Below the pieces are notes generated by a model, which saw only the letters and a program-made list of their open reading frames with translations, did no database searches and was not told the DNA's origin. Below are positions 12,601 to 23,574 of a DNA stretch of 64,000 nt, in pieces. The stretch is from the NCBI RefSeq assembly GCF_000208745.1, contig NC_030851.1:16894087-16958086 (forward strand). Direction: 5' to 3'. This DNA is from Theobroma cacao. Lineage: Eukaryota > Streptophyta > Magnoliopsida > Malvales > Malvaceae. Position 1 is the first letter of the stretch. The number at the start of each line of letters is the position of its first letter. Both the position numbers and the translations under genes were made by a program.

Positions 12601-13299
12601 ACTCGCTCACTCTAAGAATACAAGGAGAAAAGTGAAAAGAGTGTACCTATGATCATAAGGTTGATATAAGTGGTACAAAGTGAAGTGCAGATCACAATTA
12701 CAAAGATAGGAGTTGAGTGGAGTAAATGAGCAGAGAGTAATTGTAGATTTTTCAGCTCTTTTTGTGTTCTTAGAAGGCTTCTTTTTTATTTCTAGCCGTT
12801 GGAAGTCCCTTTTATACTTGAAAAATCAGCTCTGAAGTGAGTTAGACAATTTTGAATGTTGGAAATAGTTTTGTTGCAGTTCTGGCAGTTAATCTGTCTT
12901 CTAGTGCACAATTCAAATTTTCTGACAGAATGCTCTTAGTCGACTAACTTATGTCTTCGTCGACTAAGTTGGTTCTGTCTTGAAGTCCAGATTTCTGGCA
13001 ATAGCTTCTTAGTCGACTAACTTATTCCTTGGTCAACTAAGTCTTTTTTGTCTCTCAATACTCTTCAGCCTACCAACTTCTAGTTTAAATTTTAGCTGAC
13101 TAACTCTTCATTAATCGACTAAAGGGCTTCTGTCTTGTTGATCAATTGTGACTTCCTTATTCTTATGCTCTTTGATATGTGCATTTGAATGATTGATTAA
13201 TTATTTGCATACAATTTTTGTCCTGCACACTCAAGTAGAAATATTAGACACAAATGAATGGGAATATTTTATTATCATCAAAAACTAATGGAGCCAACA
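9644..13299 (-). repeat. 5' LTR of C1, split by solo LTR A1
   Basis: The parts 9644-9925 and 12486-13299 form an LTR of about 1.1 kb matching 1250-2347. A TATA box (TATAAAAG, minus) is at 12809-12816. Perfect TTAGTCGACTAA palindromes lie at 12936-12947 and 13009-13020. A1 fills 9926-12480. Confidence 0.9.
9926..12480 (-). mobile_element. A1: gypsy-type solo LTR (2.56 kb)
   Basis: On the minus strand it starts TGTGAGACCG and ends GGTTGAGACA. The target duplication is TAAAA/CAAAA (9921-9925, 12481-12485), and the site is visible uninterrupted in the partner LTR near 1530. No coding sequence is present. A TATA box (TATAAATA, minus) lies at 12039-12046. CTGCAG-centred palindromes lie at 10800-10960. 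A 42-bp tandem duplication lies at 12301-12384. It is closely related to A2, A3 and A4; the long TGT...ACA LTR suggests a Tekay/Del gypsy family. Confidence 0.85.
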
Positions 13300-14082
13300 T
13301 TAAAAGCTCAGTATCAGGAATTTCAAATTTGAATTATAGAAGACAAAATATCGGCCAAACTAATTCCTAAATTGTTTCCAACGGTTAAAAGCTGTCCAAA
13401 TCCATCAAAACTGATTTTTTCAAGTATAAAAGACAATCCCAATGGCTCTAATTAGCATGAGAAGCTTCCAAGAACCAAAGAGAATTAAGAATTGCAAAAT
13501 TCTTTTCACTTCTTCATCTTGTATTTCACTTAAATCTTTGTAATAGAGTTAAGCACCTCTTTTTGTACCATTCAGATCAGGTTAGTGATCCTAGGTACAT
13601 CTTCATATCTATATTCCTTGATTATTTAAAGTATGCAAGGCACTCTAAGGGATTTAATCAAAGCTTAAGAAAGCTTGGTTGTTGTTCTAGGTTCTAACTT
13701 AGCCTTAGAAAAGTTAGTTTAGGTTTTGGTTGATCTCGAGAAAAACCATTGTTAAAGGTTGTAGCTAAACTTTTAAATAGCCATTGTATAAGCTTAGCAG
13801 AAGGTTATGAATTCCACTGATTTTAGTAAATTGATTTGGAAATCCTTGATTAGGAGATTGAGGTAGTAGATGTAGATCAAAGGGACCAAACCACTATAAA
13901 TCACTGTGCTTTATTTACTTTCTTTCATTGTCTTCTCACTCTTGACACTTACATAATTCGTCCAACAAGCTTTAAACTTCCACTTTCAAATTCCCTCAAT
14001 TAGCTCTTAACTTAAAAAGATTTTTTATATCATTCCGAAAGTGCTAGTCACCTCCCCTTTAGCACACTCTTTGGGACCAACA

Positions 14083-14889
14083 TCAGGTTTTATATATAAG
14101 TCTTGTTGGACTGTGATTAGGTCTAATGATCCAAGTCCATTGATATTTATAAAAGTAAGGGTTACTACTTAGTTGGTCATCAGAATTAATTAGCAACATG
14201 TTTTGGAAAACAAAGAACGTGAAAAAGAAGAAGTGTAATTGGTGAGGCACTTGAATCGCTTTTAAGGTACTTGAATCTTGATCTAAAATGTAATCCTTTT
14301 GGAGTAGGTATTTGAACTGCTTTGAAGGTACGTATATCTTAATTTATATTAGATAACAATTGTTATTAATGAATCAAAAATTAAATTTCGCATTTATCGT
14401 AGACAAAGAAACTAGCAATTAGTTTGTACATTTTTTGTACAAAAGGACAGTTAGTGGTTTTTAATTACTAAAGAACTTTTGAAGTGTAAAGTGCACTTTT
14501 TTTACAAATGTAATGTTAAACAAAAAATGATAAAAATACCCAATTTAGTCTTTGTACTGTAAAATTTTAATCAATTTAATCTTTATACTTTACAATTTTA
14601 TTTAATTTGACCCCTATGATGTGACACAAAAAAACTGACATTGCAAAAACAAAATTTCAAAATTTTCTTTTATTCTAACATGTGAGCGCAACATTAACAT
14701 GATTTGACATGTCAATGCCACATCAATACCAATAACAGTTAATTTAGTCAAAGTTAAGTAAATGGATTCGATTATACAAAATCTTAAAAGTAAAGAATTA
14801 AATTGACTAATTTTAACACAGAGACCTATGATTACTTTGACTAGTTTGAAATAAAGCCTAGCAACCTGAAAGCTTGAAATGAGCCGCAA
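14083..14889. other. Intergenic region with a MITE-like segment
   Basis: No gene is seen. At 14530-14880 phrases such as CAATTTAGTC...TACT recur on both strands towards the two ends (for example 14540-14600 and, inverted, near 14800-14850), as in small non-autonomous DNA transposons of plants. Boundaries and target duplication are not resolved. Confidence 0.35.
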
Positions 14890-15883
14890 AAATCAGGCTT
14901 AAGAATTGAAGCTAGTGACGTGAGGAATATGGATATGGGGATGCTGCTGTCAAGCAGTGTGAAGACAAATCAAGAGAGTGTCAAACAGGGGATAAGAAGA
15001 AGAAAGAAAGATTGTGTTCAAATGTAGGCTTGAGGACAATTGTCCGGAGGTCCGAGTAGTCAATTTAATTTATTGGACCATGAAGACTTAACCGAAATCT
15101 GTGTAGCCGTGGAGCCCAATAAGTTCAACCAAGCAAATGGGAGGTCTTCAAGCTCAAGTAGGCCTGAGCTTGAATAGAAACAAGTTTATCCTTGAAGAAG
15201 CAAAGGAAATTTGGAATCTTGCAAAGGACCTAGGGATCAGAGCAAGCTCAACAGAGGAAGAGGTTTTAGATGAACTGATTAAGATTGTAGAGGATTTACT
15301 TTTTGTGGGTTGAGTAGCTGCGTTGCTATATGTCGTTAAAAAGAACGTTATGAAGGATCTGGTTTGAATTAAAAAGGATTCTAAGGGGATGACTGTCTTG
15401 CAAAGGGAGGGGTGACAAGGGATACTTTGTTCTGGCGAGGATCTGACTTAGGAAGAAATCAAAGAGGCTGTCAGGCAAGGAAGGTATGGTGGTATTTGGC
15501 AGTGCACTGTCTTACTATGATCCACGATGGTACTTGGTCACTTTATTACTTAGCTATGAACAGAAGCTGAGGAGAATTGCTTTGTTGAACGGAGTTGTGA
15601 TTGCTTTATTTTAACTTGGTATAATGTTCTGGTGTTGTGTTTGTTTCTGGTATTGGAACTTGTTGATTCTTTCCACAGGAGTTGTGTAAGGTTCTTGATT
15701 ATGGGTGTTCTGGTGTTATATTTGTTGTTTATAGTGCTGGAACTGAGCTGCTTTTTCTTTGGGTGTTGTAAGGCGTCTAATTCTATGCTTTCCTTCTCTA
15801 AAGTAAAGATACTCCTCCTTGTAAACGATTTGCCTTATAAATAAAATGTCTGGCTTATCAAAATAGAAAAAAAAAAAAAAAAA
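14890..15883 (+). mobile_element. 5'-truncated LINE (L1-like) remnant with poly(A) tail
   Basis: The end is typical of a plant L1: an ATAAAATGTCTGGCTTATCA block followed by 17 A at 15867-15883. Upstream, around 15190-15315, a frame reads EEAKEIWNLAKDLGIRASS and EEEVLDELIKIVED before a stop, which resembles the AxxxW..AK.LG motif found in plant L1 proteins. No endonuclease or reverse transcriptase is left. The 5' boundary is a guess and I could not find a target duplication. The tail ends about 130 bp from the stop codon of the convergent LTPG gene. Confidence 0.45.
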
Positions 15884-16013
15884 CAAACGATGCAGTTGGG
15901 AAGAATAATGGTGAAATTAAGTTGTAGCAGCTAGAGATTGAGAAAACAACAAACGAAAAAGGAAATTAAACCATAAGTGTCTGGAAAGCCTTTCACCCAA
16001 ATCCAGCTGGGAG

Positions 16014-17838
16014 TTATGCATAGAAAAATATGGCCGAAGCAATGAATAGCGTGTAACAAACGAGGTGATCTCCAGGCTTGGCTCCACTGAAATTACTGCT
16101 ATCACTCTTTTCTGAAGCAGACGATGATGATGTTCCGGTTGATGGTGAAGTGGTCGTCGTCGCTGTTGAGGAGGCATTGGTGAAGATGGCAGCGTCTGGT
16201 GAGTTTGGAGATAATCCAAGAAGCTCTGTTCATTCGGAAGGCAACATACAGTTAATTTTGGACGAGTTGTTTTTCCAATTAGCTACTCTCACTTTCTACT
16301 TTCAAGCCTTTATTTTCATAGTATCTTTCTTTAAAAGCTTTTATTAAAAGTACTCATTAAACAAAATTTTTCCCATTAAAAGTAACAATAAGAGATTTGA
16401 GAGTGCTCCCAGCATCTACCATAACATAACCGTTAAACTCTTTTAACACATACAGAAACTTAGGTAATTTTCCTTTTGGTTTTCTTGATACGGTTTGGAT
16501 AAAATTCCCATTTCAATTATAGCACGGCGGAGGACATAGAACCTTATTGGGACAGTAGGTAGATGGTCCTTTTTCAGATTGAAAGAAGATGGTCCTTGAT
16601 TTTGCCATTCAACATGATCTACGTATAGCTTCTTCTCTCTAGGCAAGAAACATAGAGCAGCACTTACTATAAAACATGTCTAACAGACTCTCGCTCTGGG
16701 CTGATCTAAATAAGACTCGACTACCGGCCCCACAGAGACCATACGGCAAGAAGCTGGTTTTAGCCGATTATCTCCCACATTCACTTTTTCTTTTTCCTTT
16801 TTATCCACTGGCCACGTTGAAACAAAATTTTACTAGTTAGGGGAACCCCCACATCTCCCCTCAAGAAAGTTAAAATCGCAAAGCCAAATGGAGCAAGCTA
16901 AACACGTCAAGCTCGTATTGGGATTACTTCTTTATAGCTGGCTGGCCCATCAGGTTATGTGAACAGAGTCACAAACGTCAAACCGATTTACTATTTCCTG
17001 CAGGATTTCTAGACAAACATTACTCTGTATATATTTATGATTATCAGCTTCCAAAGTTTCAAGTTTCCAAACTGCTTTTTGTTCAAAAAAAGAAATCCAA
17101 GGACTAACAACTTCGTAGCAAGATTCACATTCCAAAAGAAGTGGGAAAAACTTCACTTTACTGCTCTGTCACCTATATATGTTAGAACTTAATTAGAACT
17201 GATCAAAATATTTTTCTGGAAACAACTTTAAACTGGTTATGATCATGAATCGCAGAATATAGATTTTTTATCTGCATGCAACCCCAAATCCCAAAATCTA
17301 TGCTCTGTCCAGTCGTCTAACTTGAGATCACTGCTATTCGATGTAAACTAATCAATTACTTAGCCATCATCTTCCGGTTTAACATAAAGAGAAAAGCATG
17401 CATGCTTTTTCTAGCTTAAAAGAAATATATATCAAAGCAACAAAAGGGAAAGAGATAAAGAGAGAGAGAGAGCTCACTTGGGCAGTCACTGACGCTAGCG
17501 TTCTTTAACTGGCAAGCGGAAGGAAGCTGAAGAAGCTTAGCTTCCTGTACCCCCAAGCTCTTAAGGTTTTGAGCTCCAGACGTCTGGGTCTGCTGAAGAA
17601 GATAGCACAAACACTTTGGTTCATTTTCCTTTATAGTCGACACCGAACTACAACACTCCTTAGTCGGCGTCGCCACCTTCCCTTGAGCAAAGTTCAGGCA
17701 AGTCATCACGCTCTGGAAATCTTTGCTGCACTCATTTGCTAAACCACTCTCATCAGCCGCTCCAACCCCACCCAATGAACCCCACTGCAACAAACTGCTC
17801 ATCGACAAGGCCAAAACAATAAAACCCTCTACTCCCAT
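16014..17838 (-). CDS. LTPG1: GPI-anchored non-specific lipid-transfer protein, LTPG1-like (two exons)
   Basis: Exon 1 runs 17838-17478 and exon 2 runs 16225-16014, with a 1252-bp intron (donor GTGAGC at 17477, acceptor ending CAG at 16226). The joined length is 573 nt, in frame, 190 residues plus stop. Residues 1 to about 28 form a signal peptide (MGVEGFIVLALSM...). The eight-cysteine motif follows with spacing C-X9-C-X14-CC-X12-CXC-X30-C-X9-C. The block DCPKLLGLSPNSPDAAIF spans the splice site. A Ser/Thr-rich linker and a hydrophobic C-terminus ending AIFFYA fit GPI anchoring at the outer plasma membrane. The sequence is closest, from memory, to Arabidopsis LTPG1/LTPG2, which export cuticular lipids across the epidermal wall. 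No disabling change is seen; this is the only intact host gene in the window. An exon elsewhere is not needed because the join is seamless. Confidence 0.88.
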
Positions 17839-17990
17839 TTCTTTCACTCTCTTAATTCTTCGATGCCTTTGCTTTCTTTTTGAGTTCGGATTTTCAGACT
17901 GCAACTTGAAGAAATGTCTTTTGTTTTCTGGTTTATAGAAGACCAATAATGGGAAATTGGTAACTGAGGCATCGGTAGTCCCGTACATTA
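17839..17990 (-). promoter_or_regulatory. Core promoter and 5' leader of the LTPG gene
   Basis: A TATAAAC element on the minus strand at 17931-17937 lies about 95 nt before the start codon, giving a predicted leader of about 65 nt. A second AT-rich candidate (TAATATAATG, minus) lies near 17985-17995. The position is plausible for plant core promoters; the start site itself is inferred. Confidence 0.5.
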
Positions 17991-18189
17991 TATTAATGAC
18001 GTGCAGTTGAATGGCAAGAGTGGAAATTTGAGGATTCTGTATGAACCGTCGAGTGGGAATTTCTGGTCCCTAATATGAAATCAACGGTGGTGATGTTTAG
18101 ACAATTTAAGCTTAGATATAAATGGAGGCCACTGGGTAGTTGGGCAGAAGTAAAGTTGGCTGTCGGTTTCAGAAGACTACTTTCAATTA

Positions 18190-18779
18190 GGCTGAGCTGT
18201 AACGCCAAACCACGTGTCTTTACAGACCCCACGCGGCCGCACTGATGAAGTTAAGCTGCACATTAATTAGAACTAGGAAAAAAATAAAATATAGGTGTTT
18301 CATGTTTTCATATTATGAACTTACACCACAAGGCTCTCTCAAGTCAGTAAAAGAAGAGATTAATTTTAAATTTTTAAAAATAATAATTTTTTAATAATTA
18401 TGTTTTTATTTAAAATATGAATTGATGAGAAGTGATATTATTCTGATATACTTAAAGCTATACATGAACTAGAATTTTAAATGAGGTTGAGCTGTAACGC
18501 CAAACTTGTCTTTGCACACCCCACGTGACAAATTAATGAAATAAGGCTATACATTAATTAGAACTGGAAAATTTTTTAAAAAAAAATCATAGGTGTTCTA
18601 TGTTTTCAAATTAGGAACTTATAACTTAATTTGTAACTATTATAATCTCAAGTCAATAATAGATGAGATGAATTTAAATTTTTGAGTAATGATTTTCTTT
18701 TGTCTAATAATTATATTTTTTGAATTGAAAATATAAACTCATAACAAATATTATCAAAATTTATCAAATGTTTTATTAA
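18190..18779. repeat. Head-to-tail duplication upstream of LTPG, with G-boxes
   Basis: Unit 1 (18190-18484) and unit 2 (18485 to about 18779) share GAGCTGTAACGCCAAAC, CATTAATTAGAACT, ATAGGTGTT and a common AT-rich tail at an offset of 295 bp. Unit 1 has CACGTGTC at 18211 and unit 2 has CACGTGAC at 18522, about 370 and 680 bp upstream of the LTPG start codon. These match the G-box/ABRE core bound by bZIP factors in ABA and stress responses, a regulation known for several lipid-transfer genes; here it is inferred. Confidence 0.65.
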
Positions 18780-19417
18780 CATAGTATTCCAATAAGATAT
18801 ATTAAAATCGAGATAAGTCCATACTAAAGTGCATTTATATCTTCTATGAGTAAATGAGCCCGTCAAACAAAATTGAAAGGGAATTAATAATCTTAATTTA
18901 AAAGTGGAATTTTGATTTGCAACAATTTATAGTGTTTTACTAGTATTAAATTTCTTATATAAAAATGAATTATCTGAAGATAAGTTAAGGTGAAATCATA
19001 ATCAATAATAATGACTTATGATTAGTTCCATTAGTTCATAACCGCATGTCAGCCAATATCTCATTTCTTGTAGCCTCCAAGGGATTTTGATGAATACATG
19101 GGAGATTTAGACAGATGTATGTAAGACTTATATCATTCCCCGAAAATCCGCAGAATCTAATAAAATATATTGATATAAATCTCTTCAATATCTTCTTTCC
19201 TCAAAGCATGCACCACATTTGCTCACAATCTGCTACCAAATTTTCAAAGCCTTCATCTTCCATTTGCCAGTTGCCACCGCCATATCTGCCACCTTATCCT
19301 CCAAAAGTAATTTATGTCATTTATGATTTTTTTTATAAATATAAGATTTGAGTCCCTTGTCTAAACTAATTATATCATATCCTTTTTCACATGAATATAT
19401 CTATACCCGTATATTTA
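18780..19417. other. AT-rich intergenic DNA, no gene seen
   Basis: No recognisable coding region, RNA gene or repeat structure. The 78-codon open frame at 19115 has low complexity and no known features. Confidence 0.5.
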
Positions 19418-21060
19418 GAGTTTTTTTCAAAAATAACCCTCATATATAAGGTGTTCTTAAAAATAATCTTCTCTATAATTTTAATTATTTTTAACCAAGA
19501 GAAATTATTTTTTGATAAAATTACCCTTAATGAAATTGACCCCTATGTTTAGTTCCGCGTCTCAAACCGACTCATATTCTTTGAGCTTTTCTTACCAGAC
19601 CATTCATCTTTAGAGTATTCATTACTAAAAAGAAAAATTTTTAAGTGTTTTGAGCATTTTAGAATAGTTTTTTATATATGAAGGAAAATCTTTAAGCATT
19701 TTTAAGCATTTTAGAGTAGTTTTTTATATATGAAAACACAACATGCTTGATTCATTAGAAGGAATAGAATGAGAATGGAATAGTCATTCCAAGAAAATAG
19801 AATAGAGGAAGAATAACTATTATGTAGATTAGTTCATGGGTGTGAGACTCCAACTTCTATAGGCTTGTAACTAAGCATAGATGTAATAATACGAGCTAGG
19901 GGTAGTTTCGTCATTTTCTCTAATAACCTTCCAAAAGAAAGTTTTATGATATTTAAGGCCTACATAGGCATAAGACTGCATAAATGACGTGTAATGATGA
20001 AAACACGAAGAAAACTAGAAATGACAATAATTTTCATCAAAAAGGGCAAAATGGTCATTTTTCACCTCGGGTTAAAATTTTAAGTTTTTATGAACCCGAG
20101 TATGTTTAGACCATTATGGACCTTGTCCCAATGTCAAAAGAACAAAAAGATTGCATAAAAGATTGGAGGAGAGTAAGTTAACTAGTGGAGGGGCAATTTG
20201 GTAATTTTAAGGAAGTGGATAAGTTTGGCCTATAAATATCTTGAATTTCCAGCAGTTGTCTTCTTCTTCCTTCTTCCCTCTCATATTTCTTCAATTCCTC
20301 CATGAGAGCTTTCTTCAAGCTTCCATAACTTTCTCTCTCTAGCTACAATTTTCATGCTTTTGGTGCACCCTTCCATAAACCCTTGTGCTATTTCATCCTC
20401 TCACTTTAAAACCCTTGATAAATCTCAATTCTGTACTTTCTCTCACTAGCTAGACATTTTAGAGAGAGAAAGAGAGAATTACCCCATTGATTTGGAAGCA
20501 ATTGGAAGAGAATTTGACTACAAAGGAGCCCTAGGGTAAGTGATGAATTAAGCTTGGTTTTTAGCTGTAGAAAATGGCTAGTAATTGGGATTTATGAGCT
20601 GTTTTGTTGTTGACTATGTTCATTATTTTTTTTGTGATTAAAATAGTGAACATAGATAGCCATTTAATGTGGCAATTGAAAGCTAGCTAAGAGATAGCTT
20701 TTAGGGTTCATAGTGTGTAAATTGACCTATTGCTTATGCTAATGTGATCCTAGGTTCTAAAGAAGCCCCATCATCTCATTTGGACAATTAGGGGAATTAG
20801 AGTCATCTAAAGGCTCTACAATCAGTTGGTGAGTGGACTGCCTTCAAAACTTGTTTTGAGAAATATAATGTATTTGCCACCCATTTGAATGAATTATCAA
20901 GTTTTTCACAAAGACAAGTGCCTTGGGAACAAGCTTTTGCAAAATGGTTTTATATTGTGATATGCGATTACTATGGATTCATGCACTATTGTAGTATGAT
21001 GATATATAAATGTGTGTGTTGTGCATGATGAATGATATTGTGTATAATGACTGTAACTAT

Positions 21061-21245
21061 GTGTGTGCATGATGTGGGGGGATGCACATACCGGTGATAA
21101 TGGTGGTGTGAGAGATGGATGATGATAGTGCCCATGTACACGATGTGGGGGGATGTACACGATGGCACTGATTGTGCACGATGTGGGGGGATACACACGA
21201 TGGTGCCGGCTATGTGCACGATGTGGGGAGATGTACGTGAGCCGA
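21061..21245 (+). repeat. G-rich minisatellite in A2
   Basis: Four imperfect copies of a unit around GATGTGGGGGGAT with flanking GTACACGATG/GTGCACGATG. Each copy carries a run of 4-6 G. The chance open frame on the other strand here is not a gene. Confidence 0.7.
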
Positions 21246-21439
21246 GTGTGATTATGATGATGTTGATGTTTATCTATGTAATTATGCATATCTAGACTTA
21301 TGAAATGAAAACTTATGAAGTGATATATGATCGACATATATGAGAAATTTGATACATTGTACTTTGAGAATTTTCATGTGATGTATGTTGATTTTGTTGG
21401 TTTAACAGGATGGCCTTTTTGTTGAGTGAGGGGAAACTT

Positions 21440-21930
21440 TTCTCTTGTTGCTCTGTTTTCGCTGCAGCGAAATTCATTCTCGCTGCAGTGAGAAACTCTC
21501 GGGTTTGAGAACCTTCACCAGAACTGGTTCTCGCTGCAGCAAGAATGTATTTCACTGCAGCAAGATAGTCAATGTAGCTTCTCGCTACAACGAAAAGGAA
21601 TCTTACTGCAGCAAAAAACTCTCTGTTTCATTAGCTGAATTTTGCTGCAGCGAGAAACCTTTTATTTCTGGGTTATAATTTCGCTGCAGTGAGAAAAAAT
21701 CTCGTTGCAGCAAAAAATCTTCTGTTTTGGTCTCCTATCTTGTCCAATTGCTGCCCTATCTTTCACTTCTTTGCTACCATATCGGAGCATGGACTTCCAA
21801 CATTAAGGATTAAATGAGTTAAGTTTAAAATGGGGAGGTTTACTGAGAAACCCTCGGCCAATTGAGAAACCCTTGTTCGGTTAATAACTAAATCCCAACG
21901 TCGCTGCAGCGAGAATGCCTTTCCGCTGCA
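21440..21930. repeat. Array of CTGCAG-centred palindromes in A2
   Basis: About ten variants of the 18-bp palindrome TTCTCGCTGCAGCGAGAA are spaced irregularly over about 0.5 kb. Many are decayed in a way that fits CpG deamination (CTCGCTGCAGTGAGA, CTCACTGCAG). Related copies occur at 10800-10960 (A1) and 51340-51710 (A3). Confidence 0.8.
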
Positions 21931-22724
21931 GTGAAGATTCATTGTCGTATTTGACTTGCTTGTGTAATATTGAAGTTTTCATTCTTCAAATGATTCGTTA
22001 TGTATGGGTCCATGATTTTCAAATGATTAATCATTCAAGGGCTTGATGAGGGGTTTTTAACAAGAATAGAAACAAATTGCATTGTTTTGAAAAAGAATGC
22101 ATCATGATTTCATTAAAGATTCCTTATGGTATGCTTGTTCCCTTTCTTGTTCACTCACTAGGTTTATACTCACCTTTTTTAACTTCATGTTTTTAGATCA
22201 CGAGGCAGCAGGTAACTAGGATGAGGTGTCCTTGTAGACTTATATCCATCTTTTGGTAGGTGTCTCGGCATTCAGTAGCTATACATTCATCCGAGTCCCT
22301 CCGCTAGAAGTCGATTATTATTTTGTTGTGTATAGACGAACCTAATGTAAATCGTTAAGATACATGTTGTAGACAATGTATATACACTTGTTTGGTAGCC
22401 AGTATGAGATGGCAATGTGTAGTATTATTTTGAACTCTAAGTTATGAAATATGACTTAGCAGTTTATGATTGAATGATAAACATGTCATAATAATAGGCT
22501 TGCTTGGGCTTAGTGGACTATGTCCATTGGGTCCATACACCGATCATGGTCCGGAATTTGGGTCGTGACAATGGGAATGGAAAAAGATAGAAATTGTTAT
22601 TATTACTTATTCCATTATTTGGTTGCTAGGAATAATTTTAAGAATTATTAAAAAATAATGTGTAAATGATAAAAATATCTTTATTAAATTTAAATATTTT
22701 TAATTAAAAACAAAAGTTACTATG

Positions 22725-23211
22725 NNNNNNNNNNNNNNNNNNNNNNNNNNNNNNNNNNNNNNNNNNNNNNNNNNNNNNNNNNNNNNNNNNNNNNNNNNNN
22801 NNNNNNNNNNNNNNNNNNNNNNNNNNNNNNNNNNNNNNNNNNNNNNNNNNNNNNNNNNNNNNNNNNNNNNNNNNNNNNNNNNNNNNNNNNNNNNNNNNNN
22901 NNNNNNNNNNNNNNNNNNNNNNNNNNNNNNNNNNNNNNNNNNNNNNNNNNNNNNNNNNNNNNNNNNNNNNNNNNNNNNNNNNNNNNNNNNNNNNNNNNNN
23001 NNNNNNNNNNNNNNNNNNNNNNNNNNNNNNNNNNNNNNNNNNNNNNNNNNNNNNNNNNNNNNNNNNNNNNNNNNNNNNNNNNNNNNNNNNNNNNNNNNNN
23101 NNNNNNNNNNNNNNNNNNNNNNNNNNNNNNNNNNNNNNNNNNNNNNNNNNNNNNNNNNNNNNNNNNNNNNNNNNNNNNNNNNNNNNNNNNNNNNNNNNNN
23201 NNNNNNNNNNN
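22725..23211. other. Assembly gap (487 N)
   Basis: Unknown bases. The reading frames that run through the Ns are artefacts. Confidence 1.
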
Positions 23212-23494
23212 ATTCTTTATTCCATTTATTATATTCAAAGAATAATATTAAATAATATTCTTTATAATATTTATTATAGTTAAATAATATTAATATATTA
23301 AATAATATTTAAATATTTTCATTTCTTTTTTTTTTGAAAATGAAGTAAAAATTTTGTGTCTTCTGTGCTTTAGAGAGATGAGTGAGGAAGAGAGAGAGAA
23401 AAAGTAGGTTTAGTATTTTTTTATAAAGTAATTTTTTTAATTGTAAAAGGGTATATTTGTCTAATCAACTTCTTTTCTTATTTCCAACAATTTG

Positions 23495-23574
23495 GAATAG
23501 CCATTACCAAAGGAGGTGTTGGTAATGGCTATTCAGGCTTCTTTTGGAATGGCTATTTCGAAGAATAGCCATTC
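23495..23574. repeat. Two adjacent perfect hairpins inside the MITE
   Basis: Hairpin 1: a 16-bp stem pairs 23495-23510 with 23519-23534 around an 8-base loop. Hairpin 2: an 11-bp stem pairs 23547-23557 with 23564-23574 around TCGAAG. Both stems use the word GAATAGCCATT or its complement. Confidence 0.85.

Larger units (their letters stand above)
1250..13299 (-). mobile_element. C1: Sirevirus-like Ty1/copia element, both LTRs
   Basis: Both termini (TGTTGGTCCC and GGAGCCAACA in plus orientation), a PBS, polypurine tracts, gag, pol and a downstream extra ORF are present on the minus strand. The target duplication is exact: TTAAA at 1245-1249 and 13300-13304. The order gag, protease/integrase, RT, RNase H identifies Ty1/copia. 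The long extra ORF after pol and several polypurine tracts fit the Sirevirus (SIRE/Maximus) lineage. The two LTRs differ at about 8 of the first 115 bases, so the insertion is not recent. All ORFs are broken. Total length includes the 2.56-kb nested solo LTR A1. Confidence 0.9.
752..14082 (+). mobile_element. Old copia solo LTR split by element C1
   Basis: The two parts, 752-1249 and 13305-14082, together make an LTR of about 1.27 kb that starts TGTTGACTC and ends GGGACCAACA. It is related to, but clearly diverged from, the LTRs of the Sirevirus elements here (shared opening TTTTTGATGATAATAAAACA). The flanks TTAGG (747-751) and TCAGG (14083-14087) look like a 5-bp target duplication with one change. 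No internal coding region of its own is present, so it is read as a solo LTR. A TATA box (TATAAAAG) lies at 13425-13432. C1 inserted into it later at TTAAA. Confidence 0.75.
19841..22570 (+). mobile_element. A2: gypsy-type solo LTR (2.73 kb)
   Basis: It starts TGTGAGACTC and ends GGGTCGTGACA, flanked by an exact ATGGG duplication (19836-19840 and 22571-22575). A TATA box (TATAAATA) lies at 20231-20238, followed by a pyrimidine-rich initiation region (TTCTTCTTCC). It carries a G-rich minisatellite (21061-21245) and an array of CTGCAG-centred palindromes (about 21440-21930). No coding sequence is present, so it is read as a solo LTR. Confidence 0.88.

Noticed and set aside
16078..16347. Plus-strand open frame opposite the lipid-transfer gene
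   Set aside because: It is antisense to exon 2, whose reading is supported by splice sites and the family motif.
20906..21337. 143-codon His/Ser-rich minus frame in A2
   Set aside because: It is the translation of the LTR minisatellite and low-complexity sequence, not a gene.
22720..23255. Two long reading frames of about 175 codons on both strands
   Set aside because: They run through the N gap, so the coding potential is an artefact.
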